Assembly (NCBI GenBank): GCA_030278955.1
Contig: JAOANR010000010.1
Span: 24,954,444 to 25,018,443, forward strand
Direction: 5' to 3'
Source: Hygrophila difformis
Taxonomy: Eukaryota > Streptophyta > Magnoliopsida > Lamiales > Acanthaceae
DNA length: 64,000 nucleotides
Every line of letters starts with the position of its first letter. Within the stretch, counting starts at the first letter, position 1. The position numbers and the translations under genes were made by a program. Under the pieces are notes generated by a model. It did no database searches. It was not told the DNA's origin and saw only the letters and a list, made by a program, of their open reading frames with translations. Shown piece after piece: positions 11,311 to 21,036 of the stretch.

Positions 11311-13516
11311 AGGCAAGCAAACCGAAGTTAATGCTTACTTGAGGAGATTCGTTCGTGACATCACGTGGATTCCGGACGACCCCGTGACCTCCTAGACATC
11401 ATCCCCACTGTAAGTTAATGCTTACTTGGTTTTGGGTGACTTAAAATGCAACCAAACATAGGGATTTAATAACTCTAAAATCTGTCAACACGAAAAACCC
11501 TCGGCGCAACAATTTGGTGTGAATTTTTCGAACACATAAACCTGCTCAAACGGAAAAACTTAAAACACGAAAAATGTTCCAAAGACATGGATCTAGTTTG
11601 TGTAAAATTTTCATAATTTTTCATTGCGTGTTGATATCCGAAAACGGCCTCCAATGAACCTGCCTTGAGAGTCGAACTTGAAACTGTGACAGATTTGAAA
11701 TCGGACCAAAACCCCTATTTCGAGAGTTCAAACCGAAAAACTCAAAACTATAATTTAAATCCTAACACATTAATCTAGGTTGTGTAAACATTTCAGACAT
11801 TTTCGTCGATGTTTGCTATTTGAAATCGCATCGAACATAAACTGTTTTGACAAAACATTTTCGAAATCTTCCTGTGAATATGTCCGAACTTGATGAACCT
11901 GTTTCTATATTTTCTAGTCCGATTGGATCCTTGCAATCTAAATGAACGTTGTAGATAATTATGTCTATTATGTGCATATATAATTTCAGAATTTTTGGAG
12001 TCCATTTGGTGTGTCAAAATGTCGATTTTCCATACTGTGATAAACCTGAATCCTGATAGTGAACATGTTGTGCAATAAACTCGATTTTTGACTTGCTTCC
12101 TCAAGTTATTTTGAAATCTTTAAAACACGAAAGTTGTTCGTTAGGGTGTTTTTGATAAACTTTGAAAATTTCAGATTTTTCGGACTTGAAATGAATTTTT
12201 ATATTAAAAAGGCGTAAAATGTGACGCCAAACGACTTTTAAATCGAGAGATTTTGAAATTTCGAAACAAACGGCCGAAGACTTGAAATACGATAAATCTA
12301 TACTTTTGAAAAATCCCGTTATACTAAATCGAAATGTTATTGAGATACTTTGGTGGAGGGTGAGTGCCCTGCAGGATGCCCCTCTAGCCTTCTTGGGGTG
12401 CCTATAATGGACGTTAGATACTTGCATGAAAAACTTGTGAAATTTTGCAAAACTTGTCCTTACCTTGCGGGTTCGATTCCCCAAGGCGTATGTTTTCCTG
12501 CGGGTTCGATTCCCCAGGATGTGTGTTGATTCCTATGGGTTCAATTCCCTAGGATGTATTTGAGTTCTTGCGGGTTCGATTCCCCAAGGGCGATTGTATG
12601 TTTTCTTGCGGGTTCGATTCCTCAGGATGTGTGTTGATTCCTATGGATTCAATTCCCTAGGATGTACTTGAATTCTTGCGGGTTCGATTCCCCAAGGGCG
12701 ATCATTTGTTTTCCTGCGGGTTCGATTCCCCAGGACGTGTGTTAACTCCTACGGGTTCAATTCCCTAGGAAGCGTTTAAATTCTTGCGGGTTTGTTTCCC
12801 CAAGATCAAATCATATAAAATCATATTGAACAAAAGTGAAAGAATGAAAATCCTGAAATACCTAATCGTGAAGTAACGGGAAAATTTTAAGACGTGAATG
12901 TTTTCCTTCTTTAAGTTATACCTTTAAATTGTGCCTTGCAATTATTTTACCATGTAATTTGAATTATGATCACGTGAAATCCTTGTGTTAAATTATGCCA
13001 TTTATTTATTAGAGGATGATTAACTCAAATTGTGAATTACCTACAAGCATGTTTTTATTAAATTTAAATAAAGGCTTTGAAACCCCTTGATCATATTAGG
13101 TGTTAACTTACTCACCACGTTTTGCTGACCAAACCACATTTCCCCTTTTTCTTTCAGAGTATGAGGATTATGCATCATCATATGCATACATGGGAACATT
13201 CGGGAAAAACTCTATTTTAAATTCCGGCATTTAATTATAACTTGCTTGAACGGGCCTGTTTAACCCGTGTTTTGGCCATGTTGGCCCAGTATTTAAATTT
13301 TCGCTGCATTACAATTATATATATGTAAATATTACATTCTGCTGCAACTTTGATATTATTATTTTTTTAAATTATATTATAATGGGCTGTTTGAATGATT
13401 TAAATTCTGAAAAACCATAGCCTTGCATCGCTTTAGCAAGCTCGGAGAAACCGTGTCTTGCTAGGGAGGTGTGGCGGTGACATCCCGGCCTGGGTTATCA
13501 AATCCGGGGTGTTACA
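11311..13516 (+). repeat. LTR fragment (plus), 5' truncated, inside the LINE
   Basis: The right end is clear: 'ccggggtgttaca' ends at 13516 and the LINE ORF1 resumes at the next base. The last 130 bp match the ends of the LTRs at 30407-33008 and (reverse) 58999. The left end lacks a TG start and a promoter-like region, so the LTR is truncated there. The left coordinate is approximate. It carries the tRNA-like repeat array at 12466-12800. Confidence 0.65.
12466..12800 (+). repeat. Tandem array of GGGTTCGATTCCCC units
   Basis: About ten units spaced 30-42 bp apart share 'gcgggttcgattcccca'. Three flavours recur in order: 'ttgcggg...ccaag', 'ctgcggg...ccagg', 'tatgggttcaa...cctagg'. This gives a higher-order period of about 110 bp. 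The core GGTTCGATTCC equals the B-box consensus of RNA polymerase III internal promoters (the tRNA T arm). No A box or tRNA fold accompanies it, so these are not tRNA genes. Confidence 0.85.
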
Positions 13517-14154
13517 TCTACCCCGGGAGTTGTCGTTGGTGCTGAAATCGATGCTAATCACTTGCCCGACTAATTCACAAGCGCGAAGAAGGTACTGCCG
13601 ATTGAATAGAAAGACTGGAATCCTGGGAATTCTCACCCACACGACCATCGTCTTAACTTCGTTCTTGATTGGATTGAATTTCTCCTCCCACGCTTGGACG
13701 TGCAGGTAGTTACCGGCGACCATCCAAGGACCGCCCGTTAAGGCATGCAGTGCATCGGCCTCTTTTAGAAACCGCAATATGAAATATCCGTTGTCGACGT
13801 CGATGAACGGTAGTGGGGCAGAATTCGGCCATAATCGATCAAGACGGGCTTTCAAGACCCGATAGGGTACATTCTTGCCTATTACCTTGAGGACGACGAC
13901 GTATCTCCACGGTCGTAAAAGCGATTCCTTGAAAGCCTTGGACTGTTGGAAACGTGGAATTCCATTAACCACGGATTGAATGATATCATTCGGATCCCCA
14001 AAATCTTGTTGGTGATGTCTTCCGTCGGTACATGGATGAAACCAACCCCACGACGCGCGGCCGCACTATAAGATGGTTTCTGTCTCTTGTTTGATCTTGT
14101 GTCCATCGGATCCGGTGGCTCGCCGCCATGATCCTCCATTTCCAAATCACTCAT
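13517..14154 (-). pseudogene. LINE ORF1 (DUF4283 nucleic-acid-binding protein), broken
   Basis: ORF1 proteins of plant L1-type LINEs bind element RNA. The N-terminus from ATG 14154 is hydrophilic and includes 'TRSNKRQKPSYSAAARRGVG'. After an apparent 1-nt deletion in a G run near 13990 the frame shifts. It then shows the DUF4283 core: 'ESLLRPWRYVVVLKVIGK', 'GYFILRFLKEADALHALTGG', 'PWMVAGNYLHVQAWEEKFNP', 'TMVVWVRIPRIPVFLFNRQY'. The protein is cut at 13517 by the LTR before the usual zinc knuckle; the residues read beyond that come from the LTR. It is clearly inactive. Confidence 0.85.
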
Positions 14155-15130
14155 GATGCCGTCTCGGAGAGAAAGTCTTGGAGGATTCTTGATAATTCAG
14201 AAGACAGTTATTGAATAGATAGATGTACGGATTTAAATTACCTAATAGTGGGTCTTTTTGTCAAAATAATCCAAGTCTAATAATATTTAGTCTGATCGCT
14301 CATAAACAAATCAATGGACTAAAATTATATATTAATTTCATCCATTAGCAAAAATAGTCCGAGTCTTGGGGTTTCATGATTGAGCAATTAGTTTAGTGAG
14401 GATCTGGCCGTTCAGGAATTCCATAGTCAAATTGACTAAGTGTTTTAAATTAAACTATGGTGATGAATTTTACAATTTATCTCATGTCCAATACCTTTTT
14501 ACTCCAAAGCTTATAATACTCTCTTATTAAAATCAAATAGCTTGTAACCTATTAAGGCTCTAATAACTAAATATATGTATACATTTTCTTAAACTAAGCC
14601 TCCTTTTGGATTCTTCGTTGCTTATTATTAAATTAAATACACCCGATTATTGATTAACATCTAACGACTTAAAAATACTTATTCCGATCCTAACTAAATT
14701 AGTTCGAGTTCGTATTCCAAACATTCACTAAGTTACCCCCTTAATAGTAAAGCCTGTAATTTTTAATAAATTATTTAGCTCACTGTTTATATTACTTCAA
14801 TTAAGTCTCACTCGTAGTTAAACAACTTTTCGAATTCGCGATCGAGGATCTACTTTTAAATGTAACTAACTATTTTAAATTCCGACTAAATAGTCATAAC
14901 TAATTATATGGATTTAAATAAATCGTACTATAACTCAATACTTATAAGTTAATTTAATGGTCCTTTAAAGTTTTCAATTCCTTAAAAATAATCCACTAGG
15001 ATTAACCTAATTAAATTCATGTTTCAAAAATATCTCTTTTTATTCCTCCAAAAATTTTATTTATGAGAAATTTTGAATATCTATTTATTAAAATTTAAAT
15101 TTTTATTTAATAATTTTATGGGGTGTTATA

Positions 15131-16274
15131 GAATAATTCCTGTAATATCTAATTTTCTTCCCGATTTTATTCAATAATAATTATTTAATATCCATTGATC
15201 ATTACATTAATTGTGAATATAATATAATTAATGTTAATGCGAATAATTATTTAAGGAATTATTCATAATTTTATTTAATCTTAATCAATCATTGATGTGA
15301 TTACTTTATATTATATTTTTATACATTTTTTGGATTATTGACTAAAAATTAGGGATTCATTGAGATAATAATCGAGAACAGAAATAATCTACCTATTTGG
15401 AATTATTTACTAAAAATTATGTATTTAAACAAAATATATGTTCTAAAATTTAGTTTTCATTTTATAATTTAATATTGTGTTTCCAAAATTTTCTTCATTG
15501 ATCAATTAAAAAATCCATTGATTTTTCTTCCCGATTTTCTTCCCATTTCAAAAGTAATCATATCCGATGATTCATCCACATTAATTAAAGTAATCACTTG
15601 AATTAATAAAAATATAGGAAGATCCTTATATAATTGTAGGAAGATCATTATATAATTGTAATAGATATGTATAAATGAATTAATAATAAATCATACTAAT
15701 ATAAAATGGTTTATTATATGAAAAATACATATTCTAAAATTTAGTTTTCATTTTATAATTTAATATTGTGTTTCCAGAGTTTTCTTCATTGATCAATTCA
15801 AAAATCCATTGATTTTTCTTCCCGATTTTCTTCCCATTTCAAAAGTATCTTATCCGATGATTCATCCACATTAATTAAAGTAATCACTTGAATTAATAAA
15901 AATATAGGAAGAACCTTATATAATTGTAGGAATATCATTATATAATTGTAATAGATATGTATAAATTAATTAATAATAGATCATACTAATATAGAATGGT
16001 TTATTATATAAAAAAACATGTTCTGAAATTTAGTTTCCATTTTATAATTTAATATTGTGTTTCCAAAATTTTCTTCATTGATCAATTCAAAAATCCATTG
16101 ATTTTTCTTCCCGATTTTCTTCCCAATTCAAAAGTAATCTTATCCGATAATTCATCCACATTAATTAAAGTAATCACTTGAATTAATAAAAATATAGGAA
16201 TATCATTATATAATTGTAGAAAGATCCTTATATAATTGTAATTGATATGTATAAATTAATTAATAATAAATCAT
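15131..16274. repeat. AT-rich ~290-bp tandem repeat array, left half
   Basis: A unit running from 'ttctaaaatttagtttcc' through 'ttcttcattgatcaattc', 'cttcccgattttcttccca' and 'aattaattaataataaatc' begins near 15441, 15732 and 16021, giving periods of 291 and 289 bp. The array continues after the LINE insertion (43131 onward) and near 44948. The first 300 bp (15131-15425) match 58697-58998. It is non-coding and its origin is unknown. The array or a relative of it is a repeated insertion target in this window. Confidence 0.85.
16260..16274. repeat. Target-site duplication, left copy (LINE)
   Basis: 'ttaataataaatcat' here is repeated exactly at 43116-43130, directly after the poly-A tail. The array sequence continues normally after the right copy ('actaatatagaatg'), as expected for duplication of one target. 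Confidence 0.85.
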
Positions 16275-16431
16275 CACTACTCTTTGCCTTAACTTCAATT
16301 AGCCTTTGTAAAACGCAGGACCATTCCACACCTGTAGCATATGACAATCTACAAATATCAGTCTCCGGTAGATCCTCGAGTAGCACCAGCCGTGATCAAC
16401 TGCCTCCGGAAGACTATTCTTCAGCTATAAG

Positions 16432-19212
16432 TGTAACACCCCGGATTTGATCACCCAGGCCAGGGCATTACCGCCACACCTTCCCAAGCAAGACGCGAAC
16501 CATTTCGAGCTCACTTGAGAAGATGCTAAGGCTAAGTTGTACCAATACTTAAAAATAATTTAAAAACCATTCAATAAGTGCCCGAAGGTTTAAATCAGAG
16601 TTAAGTCTAACATACATAATTTAAAACAGTGCGGAAGCTAAGGGCCAAACACGGCCAAACATGAGTTTGGGATTCGTAAAAGAAAAAAAAACAAGTGCGA
16701 CAAGTCTTCGGAAAATTCCCATCCCAAGTGTAAATGCCATGTGCTAATCTTCAACATCTGAAAAAAAATGAGACAACGTATCTATCAGTACAACGGTACT
16801 GAGTAAGTTAATGTATAGCATAACGAATTTAAAAGTTTTTAGAAGAGAGATTTAAAAATAGAATTTGTAATTTAAAAAGGAAGGTCGAGTAAAAATAATT
16901 CCGGAAGATTCTTACACTTTACCATACGAATAATATATCATTATTCATTTTTTTATCGAGAACAACCATTCTTGGGGAATCAAACCCGCAAGAGCTCAAA
17001 CACATTCTTTTACCATTGTTTCCATATGATCGAGGATATCATTGTTTCCAGAACTCAAATACCTTCGTTTACCATTGTTCATTATGATCGAGGATATTAT
17101 TGTTTCCAGAACTCAAATACCTTCGTTTACCATTGTTCATTATGATCGAGGACATCCGTCCTTGGGGAATCGAACCCGCAAGAACTCAATATACATCCTA
17201 GGGAATCGAACCCATAGGAGTCAACAATATCCTGGGGAATCGAACCCGCAGGAATAACATACACCTTGGGGAATCGAACCCGCAAGGCAAGTGAAAGTAG
17301 CGGACCCTATACAGACACACTCTGGAGCCCTAGATAACCCATACGGATACATCTAGGAGTATAGACTCATACAATCACGCAACATAATTTCCTTGGCGCC
17401 GTTTTGGCCACCAAAAAGAGGGGGCGGCCCAACGAGCTCACGCCAAGTGCACTTACCCTCCAAATTGGGCATCTAACTCGATCAAAACTCACAAAGTTTC
17501 AAAATCCACATTTTTAATCATTACCACTCATATCTACATTTCCAGAATTCATAAGATTCATAAAAGAGTAGCAATCGACTCAATAACCATCGAAACGTAC
17601 GAAACCAAATTTTACCGGTAAGACCACACCGTAACAGTTTTCAAAATCGTATTAGGAAATGTAGTAAAACTTCGTGAAAAATTCTGAAAATTTTACAGCT
17701 GCTAGGAGACATCAAAATAAACGTTTTTCTCAGAAATAGGCCTTAGCAAATTCTTACTCTAAGTCGCTCAAAAAAAATCATTACAGAAACTTGTTTTCAA
17801 AAGAGTGCAAAGATCACTGTTCATCCGACCACAGATTACTTAAAAATCCATAACAATTCGAAGGTTGATCCAAAAATTCTGAAATTTCACAGGAGTAAAC
17901 TAGACACATAGATGAACAATTTTCATGAAGAAACTAACCATCAAAAACGTCCATAGCTAGGAGAAATATGAACTACAAAACTGAACATGCTAGAAGTTGA
18001 AATCTGTCAACATGTGTAACAGAAAATACCAGATCTATTTTCGACGACCAAATCAAGTCCAAAAATTATGAAAATTTACAGGGATCATCTTTAAAGTGTT
18101 AGGAACATTTTTCATTTAGACAGGTTCTTCCAAAAACGAAAGGATCTAGGCGAGAAAAGCACAACAATAAAATCTACTCGGAAGAAACCCTAAAAGACAG
18201 TTTTGACACAAGATGAAAATCGAACTACAACTCAAAGAATACTCAACCAAAAGCTCTAAAATTCGAAATGCACAACACTAACTTACTTATGGTTGGATTA
18301 GAATCGAAAATCCCTTCTTGATTGCTCCAAAATCGACCGAAACAGTCCCCTCCTTTCCAAGATCTACCGAACGAATCCTATTTTGAGAGTTGTTGGAAGA
18401 ATACTTGGTGTTAGGGCTTGATAATCAAATTCAAGGCAAGGATTTGGGATAGGAACCTTACCAACCTATAGATGGATGGATTTGATACTTGAATCTCGAC
18501 CAAAACTCTGGAACAATGAAGAACCACTCTCAAACTCTCACCAATTCTCACTTGGAGTCTAATTTTCGGATTAGGTGAATGGGGTTAGTTTTGGGGGTGC
18601 TAATGAGTTATTGGGGCTGAGATGAAGCTTCTAGAGGGTGGGTTTATGATCATGGGTAATGAGGTAATGACTTAATGCAGTCAACCTCGAATTTCCACTC
18701 CACTAAACCCCATTCATTCCCCCCATCCATGCTAGGTTCACTTAACCCATTTTTGGTTCATGTACTCCCATTTAACCAACTTGTAGGGATTGAATGTACT
18801 TAAAAATTTATCCAAATGCACCTCAAAGCATCCCTTAATGCCTGAGGATCGGATTTGGATTGATTGGAGTCGTCACATCTCGAAAATGGAGCCGAAAACG
18901 CGTGCAATGCATGAGAACACCATCCTGCCGCCGCCGCCGCGCTGGTGGCGCGCCGGCGCGTCGCCGCCGCGCGGCCACCTGGTCGCGTTTTCTTCTTCTT
19001 TTTTTTTTTTTTTTTAATATTATGATTTTAAATTCTAAAAATCATAATATGGAATTATCCGAGATCGTTGGATAATTCGATAACTCTCTTCGAGTTGCTA
19101 TCGTCCGAAAATATTTAATTCCGCTCTCTCGGAATTATTTCGGTTGCGATAGTTAAATCCAATTCTTTAATTTTTGGATTTAATAATCGATGTTGATTTC
19201 TCGGGTATTACA
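16432..19212 (-). repeat. 3' LTR of the gag-only element
   Basis: 2781 bp, bounded by TGTAACACCCCGG and CGGGTATTACA on the plus strand. It is almost identical to 21037-23771. It has about 62 extra GC-rich bases near 18930-18990 and lacks a 16-bp duplication present in the other copy near 21840. On the minus strand it carries the GGTTCGATTCC repeat units (16970-17290). Confidence 0.93.
16970..17290 (-). repeat. GGGTTCGATTCCCC units in the 3' LTR
   Basis: At least five units read on the plus strand as 'ggggaatcgaacccgcaag' or close variants. The last four are spaced about 35 bp apart and show the same three flavours as the array at 12466-12800. A second, different pair ('tgtttccagaactcaaatac') lies at 17043-17125. 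The same array recurs in the other LTR (about 21575-21900). Confidence 0.85.
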
Positions 19213-19230
19213 GTCTACCCCCCTTAGAAA
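19213..19230 (-). promoter_or_regulatory. Polypurine tract of the gag-only element
   Basis: On the minus strand 'ctaaggggggtagac' abuts the 3' LTR start TGTAATACCCG. This is the plus-strand DNA primer site of LTR elements. A second PPT-like tract lies upstream at 19366-19381. Confidence 0.85.
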
Positions 19231-19354
19231 TCAACTTCGTCCTCGAAGTTGGGTCGCACTCGGAAAGCAACACCAACATAACCAAGTAGTTTACACGCAT
19301 AGAATTATTGAGGCTCGAAAATTAAATTCTTACCTCAACGCGTGACATCTCTGC

Positions 19355-19381
19355 GGGGTATCACATCCTCTCCCCCTTAGG
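19355..19381 (-). other. Internal PPT plus LTR-start relic
   Basis: On the minus strand 'cctaagggggagagga' (19381-19366) is followed at once by 'tgtgatacccc' (19365-19355), which looks like another PPT/LTR junction. A perfect 7-bp stem, AGTTATG/CATAACT (19387-19393 with 19398-19404), precedes it. The same order occurs in the internal regions of the tandem LTR complex (about 34105-34150). Confidence 0.6.
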
Positions 19382-19406
19382 ACCGCAGTTATGTCCCCAT
19401 AACTGC

Positions 19407-20564
19407 CTATGAGTTTTCTTGCTGGTTGCGATTCTGTTGTGGACTCTGTCCTTGATTATTGGGATGATTTGGCCCAGTCGGCCGATTCTCGTGTGGAGGG
19501 TTCACCAGATCCAACCTCTTCTCGATCATCTCCTCACGAATGTTGCATTCTCTAATCATGTGGTCTTCCCCACCACATCTATAACAAGTTCCACGCTTAG
19601 GGCACTCGCGCACCAGATGCGCTTTGTGGCACTGCGGACATCGTGGTATGGATGTACCACGGGTGTCATTTCTTCTGTTGTTCAAACCTCTGGCCACATT
19701 CTCCTTAGGTCCATCGAACGTAGCTTGACCATTGTCCTTCCTCAATTTGTTATTATTGTTGTTTCGATTCTTTTTCTCAAATCCTTGCGATCCCTTGCTC
19801 GACTCGCCATTGTCCTTGCGTTTCAGCTGCTGGACACGAGCAATTGCTACAGCTCGGTCATACACTGCCTGTAGTGTATTGTGTTGTCCTCCAACCAGTA
19901 TCTCTCGGATACTAAGGTTCAACCCCATTTCGAATTTCTGAGCCTTGTCAGAATCAGTCGGCACAAGTCTCGGAGCAAAGCGAACTAACTCCTTGAACTT
20001 GGTGTAATATTCTTGCACCGTTTTTCCTCCTTGTCTTAAGTTAATAAATTCTTCATACTTTGCAGCCTTAGTGCTCAGTGGATAAAACCTCTCTCTCAAT
20101 GCTTCTTCAAATTCTCCCCATGTATAAACCTTCTCAACCTCGGCCAAATCTCCTTGGAGATGTTGCCACCACTCGTCCGCCTCTCCATCAAGATAATAGG
20201 TCGCCACTCGAACCTTCTCGTTCTCGGGGCATTTGACGGCAGTAAGAAGCTTGTCAAAAGTTCGGATCCAATTCTCCAACTTGGTAGGGTCCTCTTGGCC
20301 GTCATAATGAGGTGGTTTGTAAGGGTTCACTAATGCTAGGTAGTTGCCTCGGGCTACCTGCGGTGGTACACCCGCTTGTGCACGTTGCACCTCGGCATTT
20401 CCTAGTGCTACGAGAACTTCCTCAATATTCCTTAGACGCTCATCCATATTATTGGGAACAGTTGGCACTCGCCCTCCTATGTTTTGAGGAATGTCATTGC
20501 CGTTAGGTGCGTTAGCACCATCATTGTTTGGGACTACCCTCCTTGGCCTTCCCCTAGGTGCCAT
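19407..20564 (-). CDS. Gypsy Gag (retrotrans_gag domain and two zinc knuckles)
   Basis: A 385-residue intact frame from ATG at 20564. The N-terminus (1-75) is hydrophilic and contains 'VPNNMDERLRNIEEVLVAL'. The retrotrans_gag domain follows: 'YKPPHYDGQEDPTKLENWIR' (about 82-101), 'VATYYLDGEADEWWQHL', 'LRERFYPLSTKAAKYEEFIN', 'GGKTVQEYYTKFKELVRFAP'. A basic, Asn-rich linker precedes two CCHC knuckles near residues 310-340 ('CPQCHKAHLVREC' and 'CYRCGGEDHMIREC'). It should form particles and bind RNA. It ends at its own TAG instead of continuing into protease, so this protein is Gag alone. Confidence 0.93.
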   Translation of the reverse strand: MAPRGRPRRVVPNNDGANAPNGNDIPQNIGGRVPTVPNNMDERLRNIEEVLVALGNAEVQRAQAGVPPQVARGNYLALVNPYKPPHYDGQEDPTKLENWIRTFDKLLTAVKCPENEKVRVATYYLDGEADEWWQHLQGDLAEVEKVYTWGEFEEALRERFYPLSTKAAKYEEFINLRQGGKTVQEYYTKFKELVRFAPRLVPTDSDKAQKFEMGLNLSIREILVGGQHNTLQAVYDRAVAIARVQQLKRKDNGESSKGSQGFEKKNRNNNNNKLRKDNGQATFDGPKENVARGLNNRRNDTRGTSIPRCPQCHKAHLVRECPKRGTCYRCGGEDHMIRECNIREEMIEKRLDLVNPPHENRPTGPNHPNNQGQSPQQNRNQQENS

Positions 20565-21021
20565 TTTCTGTTATCCAAGCACGCGAAGATGAGTTTCTAA
20601 TCTAAGGCACGTTAGCAGTCAGGAAGATCTAATAATAGGAAGGGTAAGAGGAGAGAATAGATATGTGCAAACTAAGCACCCTTGATCAAGTTCTAAGGTT
20701 AAAGCAAGATTAGATTCAAGTTAGTGGCTCTAAGGCAAGGTCAATCGACATACCAACTAAGAACGTTATCAAATGCACATGACTTGCATATATATACTTT
20801 GAGCATTAAAAAAAAACTGATGGATGTATGCAAATGCATCCCCCCAAAAAAAATACTTATGTATTTTTCAAGACTTGTCGGAATAATTGTTATATAATTC
20901 CCATGGGTTTTAAAATAAAATTCATTTCCATGGAAATAATATCTTAAAGATATTTAAAATAATATGTAAATTTTTGGGCCTCTATAGTGGCCGAAAAAAT
21001 AATAGCTTAAAAATTTTCCGG
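20565..21021 (-). other. 5' leader of the gag-only element
   Basis: Non-coding sequence between primer site and gag start, AT-rich, with short homopolymer runs (about 20810 and 20850). No ORF of note. The packaging signal would be expected here by analogy, but I cannot point to it. Confidence 0.6.
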
Positions 21022-21033
21022 GCTCTGATACCA
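21022..21033 (-). promoter_or_regulatory. Primer-binding site (initiator tRNA-Met)
   Basis: GCTCTGATACCA on the plus strand is TGGTATCAGAGC on the minus strand. It lies three bases from the 5' LTR at 21037. Confidence 0.93.
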
Positions 21034-21036
21034 CTT

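Larger units (their letters stand above)
11258..14219 (-). mobile_element. LINE with DUF4283-type ORF1, interrupted by an LTR
   Basis: A 10-T run (11257-11266) is the poly-A tail on the minus strand. A 13-bp target duplication flanks the insertion: 'tagacgtacggat' at 11245-11257 and 'tagatgtacggat' at 14220-14232, one mismatch. ORF1 starts at 14154 near the right end after a 65-bp 5' leader. The middle is replaced by an LTR ending at 13516. Little of ORF2 can remain, so the copy is largely deleted. Confidence 0.75.
7959..15128 (-). repeat. Very long LTR, minus orientation, split by a nested LINE
   Basis: It begins on the plus strand with TGTAACACCCCCC beside the primer site. A minus-strand TATA box (CTATATAAATC) lies at 9587-9597, with the presumed U3 to its right. 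I place the far end at about 15128, where 'atggggtgttata' mirrors the family's LTR start with the terminal CA changed to TA. After removing the LINE at 11258-14219, the LTR would be about 4.2 kb. The left edge is firm. The right edge is inferred from one terminal motif and could be wrong. The GC-rich block at 9960-10640 encodes nothing credible. Confidence 0.5.

Noticed and set aside
12466..12800. tRNA genes suggested by repeated GGTTCGATTCC
   Set aside because: No acceptor, D or anticodon arms surround the motif; only the T-arm-like core is repeated.
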